Shown piece after piece: positions 43,849 to 52,352 of a stretch of 64,000 nt of DNA (positions within the stretch are counted from its first letter, which is position 1; every line of letters begins with the position of its first letter). The position numbers were made by a program, and so were the translations under genes. The notes beneath the pieces were generated by a model. The model had not been told where the DNA came from and searched no databases. It was given only the letters and a program-made list of their open reading frames with translations. The stretch covers positions 372,001-436,000 of the forward strand of contig NZ_WEGH01000006.1 in the NCBI RefSeq assembly GCF_009604375.1, written 5' to 3'. This stretch comes from Actinomadura macrotermitis (GTDB taxonomy: Bacteria > Actinomycetota > Actinomycetes > Streptosporangiales > Streptosporangiaceae).

Positions 43849-44990
43849 CCCTGGACGACCGCGCCGCCGGCGAGCAGCTCGTCGGCGTCGTCGAAGCCGA
43901 GGTCGGTCAGCACGTCCCGGCTCTGCCCGCCCGGCAGGACCGGGACGCCGTCGGTCTCACCGGGGGTGCGGGAGAAGCGCGGCGCCGGGGCGGGCTGGCG
44001 GTGCCCCCCGCGCTCGACGAAGACGTCCCGCGCGGTGTTGAAGGGGTGCTCGGCCGCCTCCTTCAGCGACAGGACCGGCGCGACGCAGGCGTCGCTCGGC
44101 AGGAACACCTCGGTCCACTCGTCGCGCGTCCTCGCCTTGAACGCGGCGGCGAAGCGCTCGTGCAGCTCGGGCCAGCGGGCGCGGTCGTGCTGGGAGGGCA
44201 ACTCCTCGCCGTCCAGGCCGATCCGGCGCAGGAACTCGGCGTAGAACTGCGGCTCGATCGCGCCGACCGCCATGTGCCGCCCGTCGGCGGTCTCGTACAC
44301 GTCGTACCAGGGGGCGCCGGAGTCGAGCATGTTGACGCCGCGCTCGTCCTGCCAGAGGCCGCCCGCGAGGAAGGCGTGGATGAACGTCGACAGGTGCGCG
44401 GTGCCGTCCACGATCGCGGCGTCGACCACCTGGCCGCGCCCGCCGGCCCTGGACTCCAGCAGCGCCGCCAGCACGCCGACGACCAGGTACATGCTGCCGC
44501 CGGCGAAGTCGCCGAGCAGGTTCATCGGGATCTGCGGCGGGCCGCCCGCGCGGCCGATGGCGTGCAGCGCGCCGGTGATCGCGATGTAGCCGACGTCGTG
44601 GCCGGCGCTCTGCGCGAGCGGCCCCTGCTGGCCCCAGCCGGTCATCCGGCCGTAGACGATCCCGGGGTTGCGGGCCAGGCAGTCGTCCGGGCCGATGCCG
44701 AGCCGCTCGGTCACCCCGGGCCGGAAGCCCTCCAGCAGGACGTCGGCCTTCTCCACCAGGCGGAGCACGACCTCCCTGCCCGCCTCGCTCTTCAGGTCGA
44801 TCGCGATCGACCGCTTGCCGCGGTTGGTGAAGTCGGTGCCGCCGGTCGCGCCGGCGCCCCGCACCGCCGAGGCGCGGTCCACCCGGATCACGTCGGCGCC
44901 GAGGTCGGCCAGCAGCATCGCCGCGAACGGGCCCGGCCCGATCCCGGCCAGCTCGATCACCCGTACTCCCGACAGCGGACCCTTGCCCAT
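43845..44990 (-). CDS. Alpha-methylacyl-CoA racemase (CaiB/BaiF family III)
   Basis: 381-residue member of the family III CoA-transferase fold. It has the AMACR catalytic set: His131 (SAGHDVGYIA), Asp161 (LLGDFAGG) and Glu246 (GAIEPQFYAEF). Together with FTNRGKRSIAIDLK and GWGQQGP these match the racemase rather than the formyl-CoA transferase branch. It epimerises 2-methylacyl-CoA thioesters so that acyl-CoA oxidases or dehydrogenases can act on them, for example in sterol side-chain or branched-chain breakdown. The ATG at 44990 is preferred over a TTG at 45011. An 11-bp palindrome lies 29 nt upstream. Confidence 0.9.
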   Translation of the reverse strand: MGKGPLSGVRVIELAGIGPGPFAAMLLADLGADVIRVDRASAVRGAGATGGTDFTNRGKRSIAIDLKSEAGREVVLRLVEKADVLLEGFRPGVTERLGIGPDDCLARNPGIVYGRMTGWGQQGPLAQSAGHDVGYIAITGALHAIGRAGGPPQIPMNLLGDFAGGSMYLVVGVLAALLESRAGGRGQVVDAAIVDGTAHLSTFIHAFLAGGLWQDERGVNMLDSGAPWYDVYETADGRHMAVGAIEPQFYAEFLRRIGLDGEELPSQHDRARWPELHERFAAAFKARTRDEWTEVFLPSDACVAPVLSLKEAAEHPFNTARDVFVERGGHRQPAPAPRFSRTPGETDGVPVLPGGQSRDVLTDLGFDDADELLAGGAVVQG

Positions 44991-45018
44991 ACCTGCGACC
45001 CCTCTCGCCAACCTGACT

Positions 45019-45029
45019 GAACCTGGTTC
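45019..45029. promoter_or_regulatory. Palindrome upstream of racemase gene
   Basis: GAACCTGGTTC, 5-bp arms around one base, lies in the leader of the racemase gene next to further AACCTG repeats. It is a possible operator; it is short, so chance cannot be excluded. Confidence 0.35.
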
Positions 45030-45189
45030 GGTGCCCCCCTAGTGTGCCCGACCTGGGTAAGCGGCCGCTGACCGGGCCCGCCCCCTGGGGCGCCGGGACC
45101 GAGCGCGCCCCGGCCCGGATCCACAGAGATCTTTATCGGAATGGCGATCATGCGGCGGGGGCGGCCATTCGGCGGCCCCCTCGTATTCC

Positions 45190-46782
45190 TCAGCCGGAAT
45201 GGGCGGTCAGGCGCACCTGATTTTCCGGGCGGACCTTCGGATCCGGCGCCTCGGCGACCAAAAGCCGCTTGGTCACTTCCGGCGAACGCACCCCTTCGGC
45301 GTCGGGGGCGAGCCCGCGCCCGGCGGCGGCGATGTAGTACCAGCGCCCGGCCGGGGACCGCCACCAGGTGCCCGCGACGGGCCGCCGCTCGTCGCAGCCG
45401 CCGGTGGAGTAGGCGTCCCGGCCGGTGAGCAGCGCCGACTCCCCCGTCGCACCGCCGCCCGGGAACGTGGTGCGGGTGCAGATCCAGCGCGCGGCCCGGC
45501 CGCCGTGCGGCAGCGTGCCCGTCCAGAACTCCGCGGCCACGGCCTCGGTGGCGGGCCGGGCGGCCTGCGGCAGGGCGCAGGCGAGCCGGCCCCACAGCCG
45601 CCGCCCGGCGGAGGACAGCCGGGCGGGGCGGACCTCCGCGGCGGCGGCGCGGCGGCCGGGCGGGCGGTAGCCGAGCACGGCCGGGCGCGGGCCGCCGAGG
45701 GCGCCCACGGTCCGGGTGCCGCCGGGGCTCTTGACGTCCATCAGCGGGCCGCGCCCGCAGCGGCTGCGGAGCGGGACCGGCTCGGTCATCCCGTCCGAGA
45801 CCCGCAGCCCGCGCCCGCCGGGCAGCGCGGCGGCGGTGTCCCAGGGCGCGAGCAGGTAGTGGTCGCCGCCGAGCGCGACCGGCGCAGCGGCGTCGTCGCC
45901 CGCGTCGGCGGCCTCCAGCGCGCCGGAGGCGCCGCTGTAGCGGGCGATCCGGTCGCCGTTGCGCAGCACCGCGACGGGCGTGCCGTCGACGTGGCCCGCG
46001 AACAGCAGCTGCGCGCGGTCGGCCCGGCCGGGGCGCCGCGTCCCGGCGGCGGACGCCCAGGCCTGCAGGGCGCGGCGGGTGAAGGCGCGGTCGGTGACCA
46101 GGTCGCCGCGCGCCGGCCAGTCGTCCAGGCCGCGCCCGCCCGACCGCCAGGCGCCCGGCGCGGCCATGTCCAGGCGCGGGCCGGCCGCCGCGGTGCGGCC
46201 GCCGAGGAACGAGCCGTCGGTCTCGGTGACGATCAGCGCGCCGACCAGGCCCGCGGTCAGCACGCCGGCGGCGGCGACCGGGATCGGCGAGCGGCGCCGG
46301 ACGGGCCGCATCCGGCCCGGCTCGAACGGCTCCAGCCGGCCGGTGTCGATGACCGGGAGGGCCTCGGCGGCCTCGATCACCGGCCACGGCCGCCGCACGC
46401 CGGCCTCGGCGAGCTGGTCGCGGACCTGGTAGCGCGACTCCCCGATGATGCGCAGCAGCACGTAGGCGGCCCGCACCTGCGGGTCCAGCTGCGCCAGCGC
46501 GGCGGTCAGCTCCTGGTCGGGCAGCCGGGCCGGCAGCGCGCGCAGCCACGGGCCGAGGCCGATCTGCAGCCGCCGGGACGGCTGCATCGCCTTGCGCAGC
46601 ACCCGGGTGCGGCGGCGGCCGGGGCCGCCGGACCGGCGCGCGGTGACGCCGTCGGCGATGCGCCGGGCGATCGCCAGCCGGTACACGCGCTTCCCGTTGC
46701 CCGGGAGGACGAGATACGCCAGCCAGACGAGGTCGCAGTAACGCGCCTCCGCCACGGGCTCCGTCGTGACCTGTTCGGGCAT
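45190..46782 (-). CDS. Membrane protein with sigma-factor-like cytoplasmic N-terminus
   Basis: 530-residue protein without a clear family. The first about 145 residues are helical and resemble an ECF sigma factor in layout. A region-2-like stretch (DLVWLAYLVLPGNGKRVYRLAIARRIADG, about 17-45) and a region-4-like stretch (ELTAALAQLDPQVRAAYVLLRIIGESRYQVRDQLAEAGV, 91-129) are separated by an Arg-rich loop. One membrane helix follows (about 166-186), then a 340-residue extracytoplasmic domain with several Cys and Trp residues and WWRSPAGRWYYIAAAGRG near the end. AGAGGAG precedes the ATG at 46782. It could link an outside signal to transcription, but this is speculation. Confidence 0.6.
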   Translation of the reverse strand: MPEQVTTEPVAEARYCDLVWLAYLVLPGNGKRVYRLAIARRIADGVTARRSGGPGRRRTRVLRKAMQPSRRLQIGLGPWLRALPARLPDQELTAALAQLDPQVRAAYVLLRIIGESRYQVRDQLAEAGVRRPWPVIEAAEALPVIDTGRLEPFEPGRMRPVRRRSPIPVAAAGVLTAGLVGALIVTETDGSFLGGRTAAAGPRLDMAAPGAWRSGGRGLDDWPARGDLVTDRAFTRRALQAWASAAGTRRPGRADRAQLLFAGHVDGTPVAVLRNGDRIARYSGASGALEAADAGDDAAAPVALGGDHYLLAPWDTAAALPGGRGLRVSDGMTEPVPLRSRCGRGPLMDVKSPGGTRTVGALGGPRPAVLGYRPPGRRAAAAEVRPARLSSAGRRLWGRLACALPQAARPATEAVAAEFWTGTLPHGGRAARWICTRTTFPGGGATGESALLTGRDAYSTGGCDERRPVAGTWWRSPAGRWYYIAAAGRGLAPDAEGVRSPEVTKRLLVAEAPDPKVRPENQVRLTAHSG

Positions 46783-46804
46783 CGTGCCCACTCCTCTAAC
46801 CTGC

Positions 46805-46824
46805 CGGGTCTGATTGCGGACCCG
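46805..46824. promoter_or_regulatory. Short inverted repeat in the leader of the sigma-like membrane protein gene
   Basis: CGGGTC and GACCCG with an 8-nt spacer, 23 nt upstream of the start at 46782. The surrounding 46783-46903 region is unusually AT-rich for this DNA and probably contains the promoter. The repeat is weak evidence on its own. Confidence 0.3.
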
Positions 46825-46903
46825 AGATTAAAGCGATGGGCGGCGACCTGCGCCGAATTGAACGAAGGATTAAGCGCAGTGGCCGACATTTCCGTTTTTT
46901 GCT

Positions 46904-48331
46904 TTATGTGGCTGGCGGCCGCGCGACCCTTTCGGTGAACGCACCATGGAATCCCATGGGAATGTGGTGCCGCAGGTGCAGGGTGGCGACGGGGTCGGCG
47001 GCCACGTCCCGGGCGTCCAGCACCAGCAGCCGCGAGCGGTGCGCGGCGGGGTCGTAGGCGAGGGTGAGCAGCCAGCCGTCGCCCTCGGGGGCGCCCGGCG
47101 CGCGCGGCACGAAGACCGGCTCGCCGAAGCCGTGGCCGGGCGGCAGCTCGTGCGCGGCGCGCTCCCCCGTCGCGTGGTCGAAGCGCTGGATACCGATGCC
47201 GGTCCCCGTGCGGCCGGCGAAGTAGGTGTGCCGGTGCGGGCGGCCGGCCCGGCGGACGTCGGCGTGCGGCAGCTCCATCGGCCCGCTGCACAGCTCCTCG
47301 CCGGTGACCTTCCCCGACGGGGTGACGCGGTAGCGCATCAGCCCGCACCCCCACGGGAAGTCGCTGGTGCGGAAGTCGCGGAAGGCGGTGGAGACCTGCG
47401 CCCAGTCGGCGAACCGGACGAACTCCACCACGATGTCGCCGCCGTCCTCGAAGGCGTTGACGATGTGGAACCCCAGCAGCGCCTCGTGCTCGATCACCCG
47501 CGCTTTGCCGCCGTAGCGCGGCACGATGGCGAAGCAGGTCGGCCGGTGCGGCTCGTAGCTCAGGCCGTCGGCGATGGAGCCGGTGCCGAGCAGGATCTGC
47601 GCGGCCTTGGGAATCACCGGGTTGACGACGAACACCAGGTGGCGGCGGGTGAGCGCGAAGTCGTGGTTCCACGGCGTGTAGGGCAGCGGGACGCGCGGCA
47701 GGTGGTGCAGCCGGCCGCCCGGGTCCACCCGGTAGCAGCGCAGGCTGCGGGCGCGGGTGAAGTCCATGCCGAAGTTGAACAGCTCGCCGGTGTCGGGGCA
47801 GCGCGACGGGTGCGCCGAGAACGCCGACATCACCTTCAGCCGGCCGCCGAAGGAGTGCTCGCCGAGCGTCTCCAGCGTGTCGGGGTCCAGGCGGTAGGGG
47901 CGGCCGCCCTCCCACAGGGCCAGGAGCTGCCCGGCGTGCAGGACGACGCCGGTGTTGGCGACGTTGGCGGGCGGGCGCAGCATGTTGCCGGGCATCCCGC
48001 CGGGCCGCTGCGTGCCGAGGCCGCGCAGGCCGGTGCGGCCCGTGCGCTGCCCGTGGCGGTAGTGCCGGGTCCGCACGTACCGGTTGCGGTAGCGGGCGCG
48101 GCCGTCCGCGAACGAGAACAGCGACAGCATGCCGTCGCCGTCGAAGATGTGGTCCAGCAGGCTCTCGCCGACCTGCCAGCGGCCCGGGCCGTTGCGGTAC
48201 AGGGTGCCGGTGAGGCCCTCGGGCAGGGCGCCGTCGATCTCGGTGATCTCGTAGTCGTGCTCGGTGTCCAGCGCGTCGTAGACCTGGTGCCAGGGGTCGT
48301 CGCCGCCGGTGGGCGGGGCCGCTGCCGTCAC
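46904..48331 (-). CDS. Carotenoid oxygenase family protein
   Basis: 475-residue seven-bladed propeller Fe(II) oxygenase. The four histidine ligands are visible at His174 (SAFSAHPSRC), His223 (PWNHDFALT), His289 (LGFHIVNAFE) and His462 (PMGFHGAF). The family also includes lignostilbene dioxygenases, so the substrate may be an apocarotenoid or a stilbene-like compound. No other carotenoid gene is in the window. It uses a GTG start with AAGGAGCCCACC upstream. It is divergent from the Ser/Thr kinase gene across a 200-nt region. Confidence 0.93.
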   Translation of the reverse strand: MTAAAPPTGGDDPWHQVYDALDTEHDYEITEIDGALPEGLTGTLYRNGPGRWQVGESLLDHIFDGDGMLSLFSFADGRARYRNRYVRTRHYRHGQRTGRTGLRGLGTQRPGGMPGNMLRPPANVANTGVVLHAGQLLALWEGGRPYRLDPDTLETLGEHSFGGRLKVMSAFSAHPSRCPDTGELFNFGMDFTRARSLRCYRVDPGGRLHHLPRVPLPYTPWNHDFALTRRHLVFVVNPVIPKAAQILLGTGSIADGLSYEPHRPTCFAIVPRYGGKARVIEHEALLGFHIVNAFEDGGDIVVEFVRFADWAQVSTAFRDFRTSDFPWGCGLMRYRVTPSGKVTGEELCSGPMELPHADVRRAGRPHRHTYFAGRTGTGIGIQRFDHATGERAAHELPPGHGFGEPVFVPRAPGAPEGDGWLLTLAYDPAAHRSRLLVLDARDVAADPVATLHLRHHIPMGFHGAFTERVARPPAT

Positions 48332-48531
48332 GGTGGGCTCCTTGCGCGGTCGGTGCGGGGCTGCCCGCAGGGTGCCACGCCCGGCACCCGTAGTTCAATA
48401 CCTAACGACTAATGGGGGCGGATCGTCCTTCATCTCCCCGTACTAGGCTGTCGTCCCCCCTGGGGAACCGCTCCCGGCCACGCGACGTCGGACGTTCGCC
48501 CGCCGCCTGCCGCAAAGGACCACGCCGACCG

Positions 48532-50070
48532 ATGAGTGAGGACGTCCCCGGCTACCACGTGCTCGACCAGATCGGCGAGGGCGGGTTCAGCGTCGTCTAC
48601 CGGGCCCGCCAGGAGCGGCTGGACCGCACGGTCGCGCTGAAGGTGCTGTCGGTCGCCGCCGTGGACGACGCGGTGCTGCGCCGCTTCCAGCGCGAATGCA
48701 AGATCACCGGGCGGCTGTCGGGGCACCCCAACGTGGTCACGGTGCTGGACACCGGCACCACCCGCGCGGGCCGGCCCTACATCGCGATGGAGTTCTTCGA
48801 GCACGGCTCGCTCGCCGACCGCCTCCAGCGCGAGGGGCCGCTGCCGGTCGCCGAGGCGCTGCGCGCCGGGGTGAAGCTGGCGGGCGCGCTCGCCGCCACC
48901 CACGAGATCGACGTGCTGCACCGCGACGTCAAGCCGCAGAACATCCTGCTGTCGCGCTACGGCGAGCCGGCGCTCGCTGACTTCGGCATCGCCCGGCTGG
49001 TCGACTCCTTCGACGGCGGCCACACCCAGGCGTTCACGCCCTACCACGCCGCGCCGGAGGTGCTGGAGGGCCGCACGCCCGACGCCCGCGCCGACGTCTA
49101 CTCGCTCGGCTCCACCCTCTACCAGTTCCTCGCCGGGCGGCCGGCCTTCCAGGGCGGGGCCGGCGAGGGCATCGCGCAGCTCGCGGTGCGGGTGCTGAAC
49201 GCGCCGCCGCCGCCGTTCGGGCGCGCCGACGTGCCGCCGGCGGTGTACGACGTGATCGCCCGCGCGATGGCCAAGGCGCCCGAGCAGCGCTACGCCACGG
49301 CGGTGGAGTTCGCGCTCGCCCTGCAGCGCCTCCAGGGCGAGCTCGGCCTGCCCGTCACCGACCTGGCCTACAGCGGCGCCGGGGCGGCTCCCGTCCCGCA
49401 GCCCGTCACGCCGCAGCCCGCCGTCCCGCAGCCCGCCGCGTCCCCGGCCGCCCATCCCGCGCCGCCGCCGGTCCCCGGCTGGGCGCCGACCCGCGAGTCC
49501 CCGCCCCAGGCGACCACCGGCCCCGGGCCGAACTGGCCGCCGCCGGGCCATACCGGGCCGCAGCCAGCCGGTCCGGACGGCCCGCGCCGCGGCCTGGTTA
49601 TCGCGGCGGCCGTCGCGCTGCTCGGCGGCGCCGGCCTCGGAATCGGCGCGCTCGCGCTGTCGGGCGGCGACGGCAAGCCGCCGCCCGCGCCCCGCGGCCA
49701 GGGCCCCGCGACGCCCCTGGCGTCCGCCGCCCCGCCGGGTGCCGCGCCCGAGCCGATCGCCAAGGCCCAGTACGAGGCGGCCCGGCCGCGGGCCGTCACC
49801 GCCCGGGCGGTCGGCACGGTCGCCGAGCTGCGCTGGCGGCTGCCCCCGGCCGCCCGGCAGCTGGCGATCCTGGTGCAGAAGAAGCCCGCCGACGGCACCC
49901 CGGTCGTCACGGCGGGCAACGGCGTGCAGACGGTGACCGTCACCGGCCTGCGCGCCGGGCACGGCTACTGCTTCCGGGTCGGCGCGCTGCTGCGGGTGAA
50001 CCAGGGCCGGGCCGCCGACGTGGCGTGGTCGGCGCCGGCGTGCGTCAACCGCGCCCGGGCGCGGAAGTGA
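48532..50070 (+). CDS. Membrane Ser/Thr protein kinase with extracytoplasmic FN3-like domain
   Basis: 512-residue Hanks-type kinase. The glycine loop is GEGGFSVVYRAR (15-26), with Lys37, the HRD Asp132 (LHRDVKPQN) and DFG Asp150. TPYHAAPEVLEG is the activation segment end. A Pro-rich linker (about 280-355) leads to one membrane helix (about 358-384) and an outer C-terminal domain (about 415-505, RAVTARAVGTVAELRWRLPPAARQLAILVQKK...TGLRAGHGYCFRVGALL) of fibronectin III type. FN3 is an uncommon sensor for such kinases. FN3 domains also occur in the membrane protein at 56629-58992, so the two may belong to one signalling system. Confidence 0.93.
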   Translation: MSEDVPGYHVLDQIGEGGFSVVYRARQERLDRTVALKVLSVAAVDDAVLRRFQRECKITGRLSGHPNVVTVLDTGTTRAGRPYIAMEFFEHGSLADRLQREGPLPVAEALRAGVKLAGALAATHEIDVLHRDVKPQNILLSRYGEPALADFGIARLVDSFDGGHTQAFTPYHAAPEVLEGRTPDARADVYSLGSTLYQFLAGRPAFQGGAGEGIAQLAVRVLNAPPPPFGRADVPPAVYDVIARAMAKAPEQRYATAVEFALALQRLQGELGLPVTDLAYSGAGAAPVPQPVTPQPAVPQPAASPAAHPAPPPVPGWAPTRESPPQATTGPGPNWPPPGHTGPQPAGPDGPRRGLVIAAAVALLGGAGLGIGALALSGGDGKPPPAPRGQGPATPLASAAPPGAAPEPIAKAQYEAARPRAVTARAVGTVAELRWRLPPAARQLAILVQKKPADGTPVVTAGNGVQTVTVTGLRAGHGYCFRVGALLRVNQGRAADVAWSAPACVNRARARK

Positions 50071-51310
50071 GCGGCACGGGCGCGGGGTCCGGTTCCGGCC
50101 GCCCGGCGGGCGCGTAGCGGCGGGCGACCCGGCCGCCGAGACGCTGCATCGGCCGCTCCACCAGCCGGTGGCTGACGGCGCACACCGCCAGGAGCGCCGC
50201 CAGGAAGGCGGCCATGTACAGCGGGACGTCGCGGCCGGGCCGGCCGAACAGCGCGTCCGCGATGATCAGCAGCAGCGGGTGCAGCAGGTAGACCGAGTAG
50301 CTGACCACGCCGAACCAGGTCAGCGCGCGCGGCATCCGGCGGTGCCGCAGCGCCCGGACGGCGGCGAAGAACGCCATGGCCAGCACCAGCGTGAGGGGCC
50401 AGGCGCCGTCGCTCTCGGCGTCGATCATGTTCACCTGCCGCCAGGCGCCGAGCCCGGCCGCGACGCCGGCCACCACGGCCCCGGCGGCGAGGACGCCGCG
50501 CCAGGTGCCCTGCCCGTGGTCGGCGCGGTGGATCGCGGTGCCGAGGAACATCACGGCCAGCACGATCAGCCCCTGCCACGGGTCGATCCGGGAGTTGCCC
50601 AGCACCAGCACGGCGCCGAGCAGGCCGCCGAGCAGCGCCCCGGCCCGGACGAGGGCGGGACGGGCCGAGCAGCCCAGCCCGATCGCGGCGGCCAGCAGGA
50701 CGGCCGCCGCCACGACGACGGGCCGCACGCCGAGGCCCCGCGACAGCGCGGCGACCGGCAGGATCGCCGCCAGCGCGGCGGCGGCGACGGCGAGCGTCAT
50801 CGCGACGCCGGCCGACCGGCGGTGCAGCCCGGCCGCGAACAGCGCCACGACCAGCAGGTAGAACACCATCTCGTACGACAGCGTCCACAGCACGTTGACC
50901 GCGTTCGGCACGCCCAGCAGGTCCTGCACCATCGTCAGGTGCGCCAGCACGTCGACCGCCACGCCGGTCCCGGTGCGCGGGTTCCCCGCGAGCGGCCTGC
51001 CGCCGAGCGCGGCGACCAGCAGGACGACGGCGAGGGCGAACACCAGCAGCGGGTGGATGCGGTGCACCCGGCTGATCCAGAACCGCCGCACCGAGCCGGT
51101 GCGCTCCAGCGACGCGGGCACGATGTACCCGCTGACCAGGAAGAACACCAGCACGCCCCAGGCGCCGAGGTTCACGTGGGGAAGCAGGGCCCGGCGCAGC
51201 CCCGGCAGGTAGTGGTAGGAGCCGTGGTGGAAGGCCACGACGAGCGCCGCGACGCCGCGCAGGGCGTCCAGCCAGGCCAGCCGGGGCGGAGGGGAGGAGG
51301 GAGGAGCCAC
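50045..51310 (-). CDS. OafA/YrhL-type membrane acyltransferase
   Basis: 421-residue acyltransferase-3 protein with about ten membrane helices. The N-terminal RLAWLDALRGVAALVVAFHHG contains the conserved R-G and the catalytic-type His. VFFLVSGYIVP, ISRVHRIHPLLVF (the R-x-x-R-I-x-P motif) and YSVYLLHPLLL follow the family. It moves acyl groups from acyl-CoA or acyl-ACP to surface sugars, peptidoglycan or antibiotics. GTG start. Its 3' end overlaps the kinase gene by 26 nt (convergent). Confidence 0.92.
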   Translation of the reverse strand: MAPPSSPPPRLAWLDALRGVAALVVAFHHGSYHYLPGLRRALLPHVNLGAWGVLVFFLVSGYIVPASLERTGSVRRFWISRVHRIHPLLVFALAVVLLVAALGGRPLAGNPRTGTGVAVDVLAHLTMVQDLLGVPNAVNVLWTLSYEMVFYLLVVALFAAGLHRRSAGVAMTLAVAAAALAAILPVAALSRGLGVRPVVVAAAVLLAAAIGLGCSARPALVRAGALLGGLLGAVLVLGNSRIDPWQGLIVLAVMFLGTAIHRADHGQGTWRGVLAAGAVVAGVAAGLGAWRQVNMIDAESDGAWPLTLVLAMAFFAAVRALRHRRMPRALTWFGVVSYSVYLLHPLLLIIADALFGRPGRDVPLYMAAFLAALLAVCAVSHRLVERPMQRLGGRVARRYAPAGRPEPDPAPVPLTSAPGRG

Positions 51311-51437
51311 AGGACAAAGACCCTATTAGCGATCAGACGGACAAGCGCCCTTATCACCAGAAGCAAGCGCGCGCCAAGAAATGCCCGCACCTGGGCAACC
51401 GGGCAAAATTCGCACGTCGGGCGGGTAGAAGGCGGAC

Positions 51438-52352
51438 ATGAGCGACGTGCTGCCCGCCCTGCCCCTGCCGGCCTGGGAGCGGACCCGGGACACCCTGCAT
51501 CTGTGGACGCAGATCGTGGGGAAGATCCAGCTCGCGTCGGCGCCGCCGCGCAACCACTGGTGGCACACGACGCTGCGGGTGGACGAACGCGGCTACGCCA
51601 CCGGCCCGATGGCGCACGGCGGGGTGCGCTTCCGCATCTCCTTCGACCTGGTCCGGCACCTGCTGATCGTGAACACCCCCGGCCTGGAGGAGGCCATCCC
51701 GCTCCGCCCGGGCCTGTCGGTCGCGGCGCTCTACTACGAGCTGATGTCGCTGCTGCGCGGGCTCGGCGTGCACATCACGATCAAGGCCGAGCCGTACGGG
51801 GTGCCGATGACCACGCCGTTCGCCGACGACACCGAGCACGCCTGCTACGACCCCGCCGCGGCGGCCCGGTTCCAGCAGGCGCTGGCGTGGACCGACGAGG
51901 TCCTCACCGGTTTCCAGGGCTGGTTCTGCGGCAAGGCGAGCCCGGTCCAGCTGTTCTGGCACAGCTTCGACCTCGCCACCGCCCGCTTCTCGGGGCGGCC
52001 CGCGCCGGTGCCCGAGGGCGCGGGGCGGGTGGCGGGCGAGGCCTACAGCCACGAGGTGATCAGCTTCGGCTGGTGGCCGGGCGACCCCGAGACGCCCGGC
52101 CCGGCGTTCTACTCCTACGCCCACCCCGAGCCGGGCGACCTGACCGCCCGGCCGCTGCGCCCGGACACCGCCCGCTGGGTGCCCGCCGGGGCGACGCACC
52201 AGGCCCGGCTGGGCTGGGACGACGTCCGCGCGTCCGCCGACCCCCGGGCGACGGTGCTGGGCTTCCTGCAGAGCGCCTACCTGGCCGGGGCGGACACGCT
52301 CGGCTGGCCCGTCGCCGAGCTGCGCTCATCGTTCTGCCCGGCCACCGTGTAG
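51438..52352 (+). CDS. DUF5996 family protein
   Basis: 304-residue protein of the DUF5996 family. LPAWERTRDTLHLWTQIVGKIQLASAPPRNHWWHTTLRVDERGYATGPM is the typical N-terminus, and EAYSHEVISFGWWPGDP...AFYSYAHPEPGDLTARPLRPDTARW, HQARLGWDD and LGFLQSAYLAGADTLGW are typical of the rest. Conserved His and Trp residues suggest a metal or nucleotide site, but no function is established to my knowledge. It is a single gene with a likely own promoter; its 3' end overlaps the transglutaminase-fold gene by 27 nt. Confidence 0.88.
   Translation: MSDVLPALPLPAWERTRDTLHLWTQIVGKIQLASAPPRNHWWHTTLRVDERGYATGPMAHGGVRFRISFDLVRHLLIVNTPGLEEAIPLRPGLSVAALYYELMSLLRGLGVHITIKAEPYGVPMTTPFADDTEHACYDPAAAARFQQALAWTDEVLTGFQGWFCGKASPVQLFWHSFDLATARFSGRPAPVPEGAGRVAGEAYSHEVISFGWWPGDPETPGPAFYSYAHPEPGDLTARPLRPDTARWVPAGATHQARLGWDDVRASADPRATVLGFLQSAYLAGADTLGWPVAELRSSFCPATV

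Noticed and set aside
48332..48531. Riboswitch or RNA gene in the 200-nt divergent region
   Set aside because: No conserved stem set or known riboswitch motif is visible; it most likely holds only two promoters.
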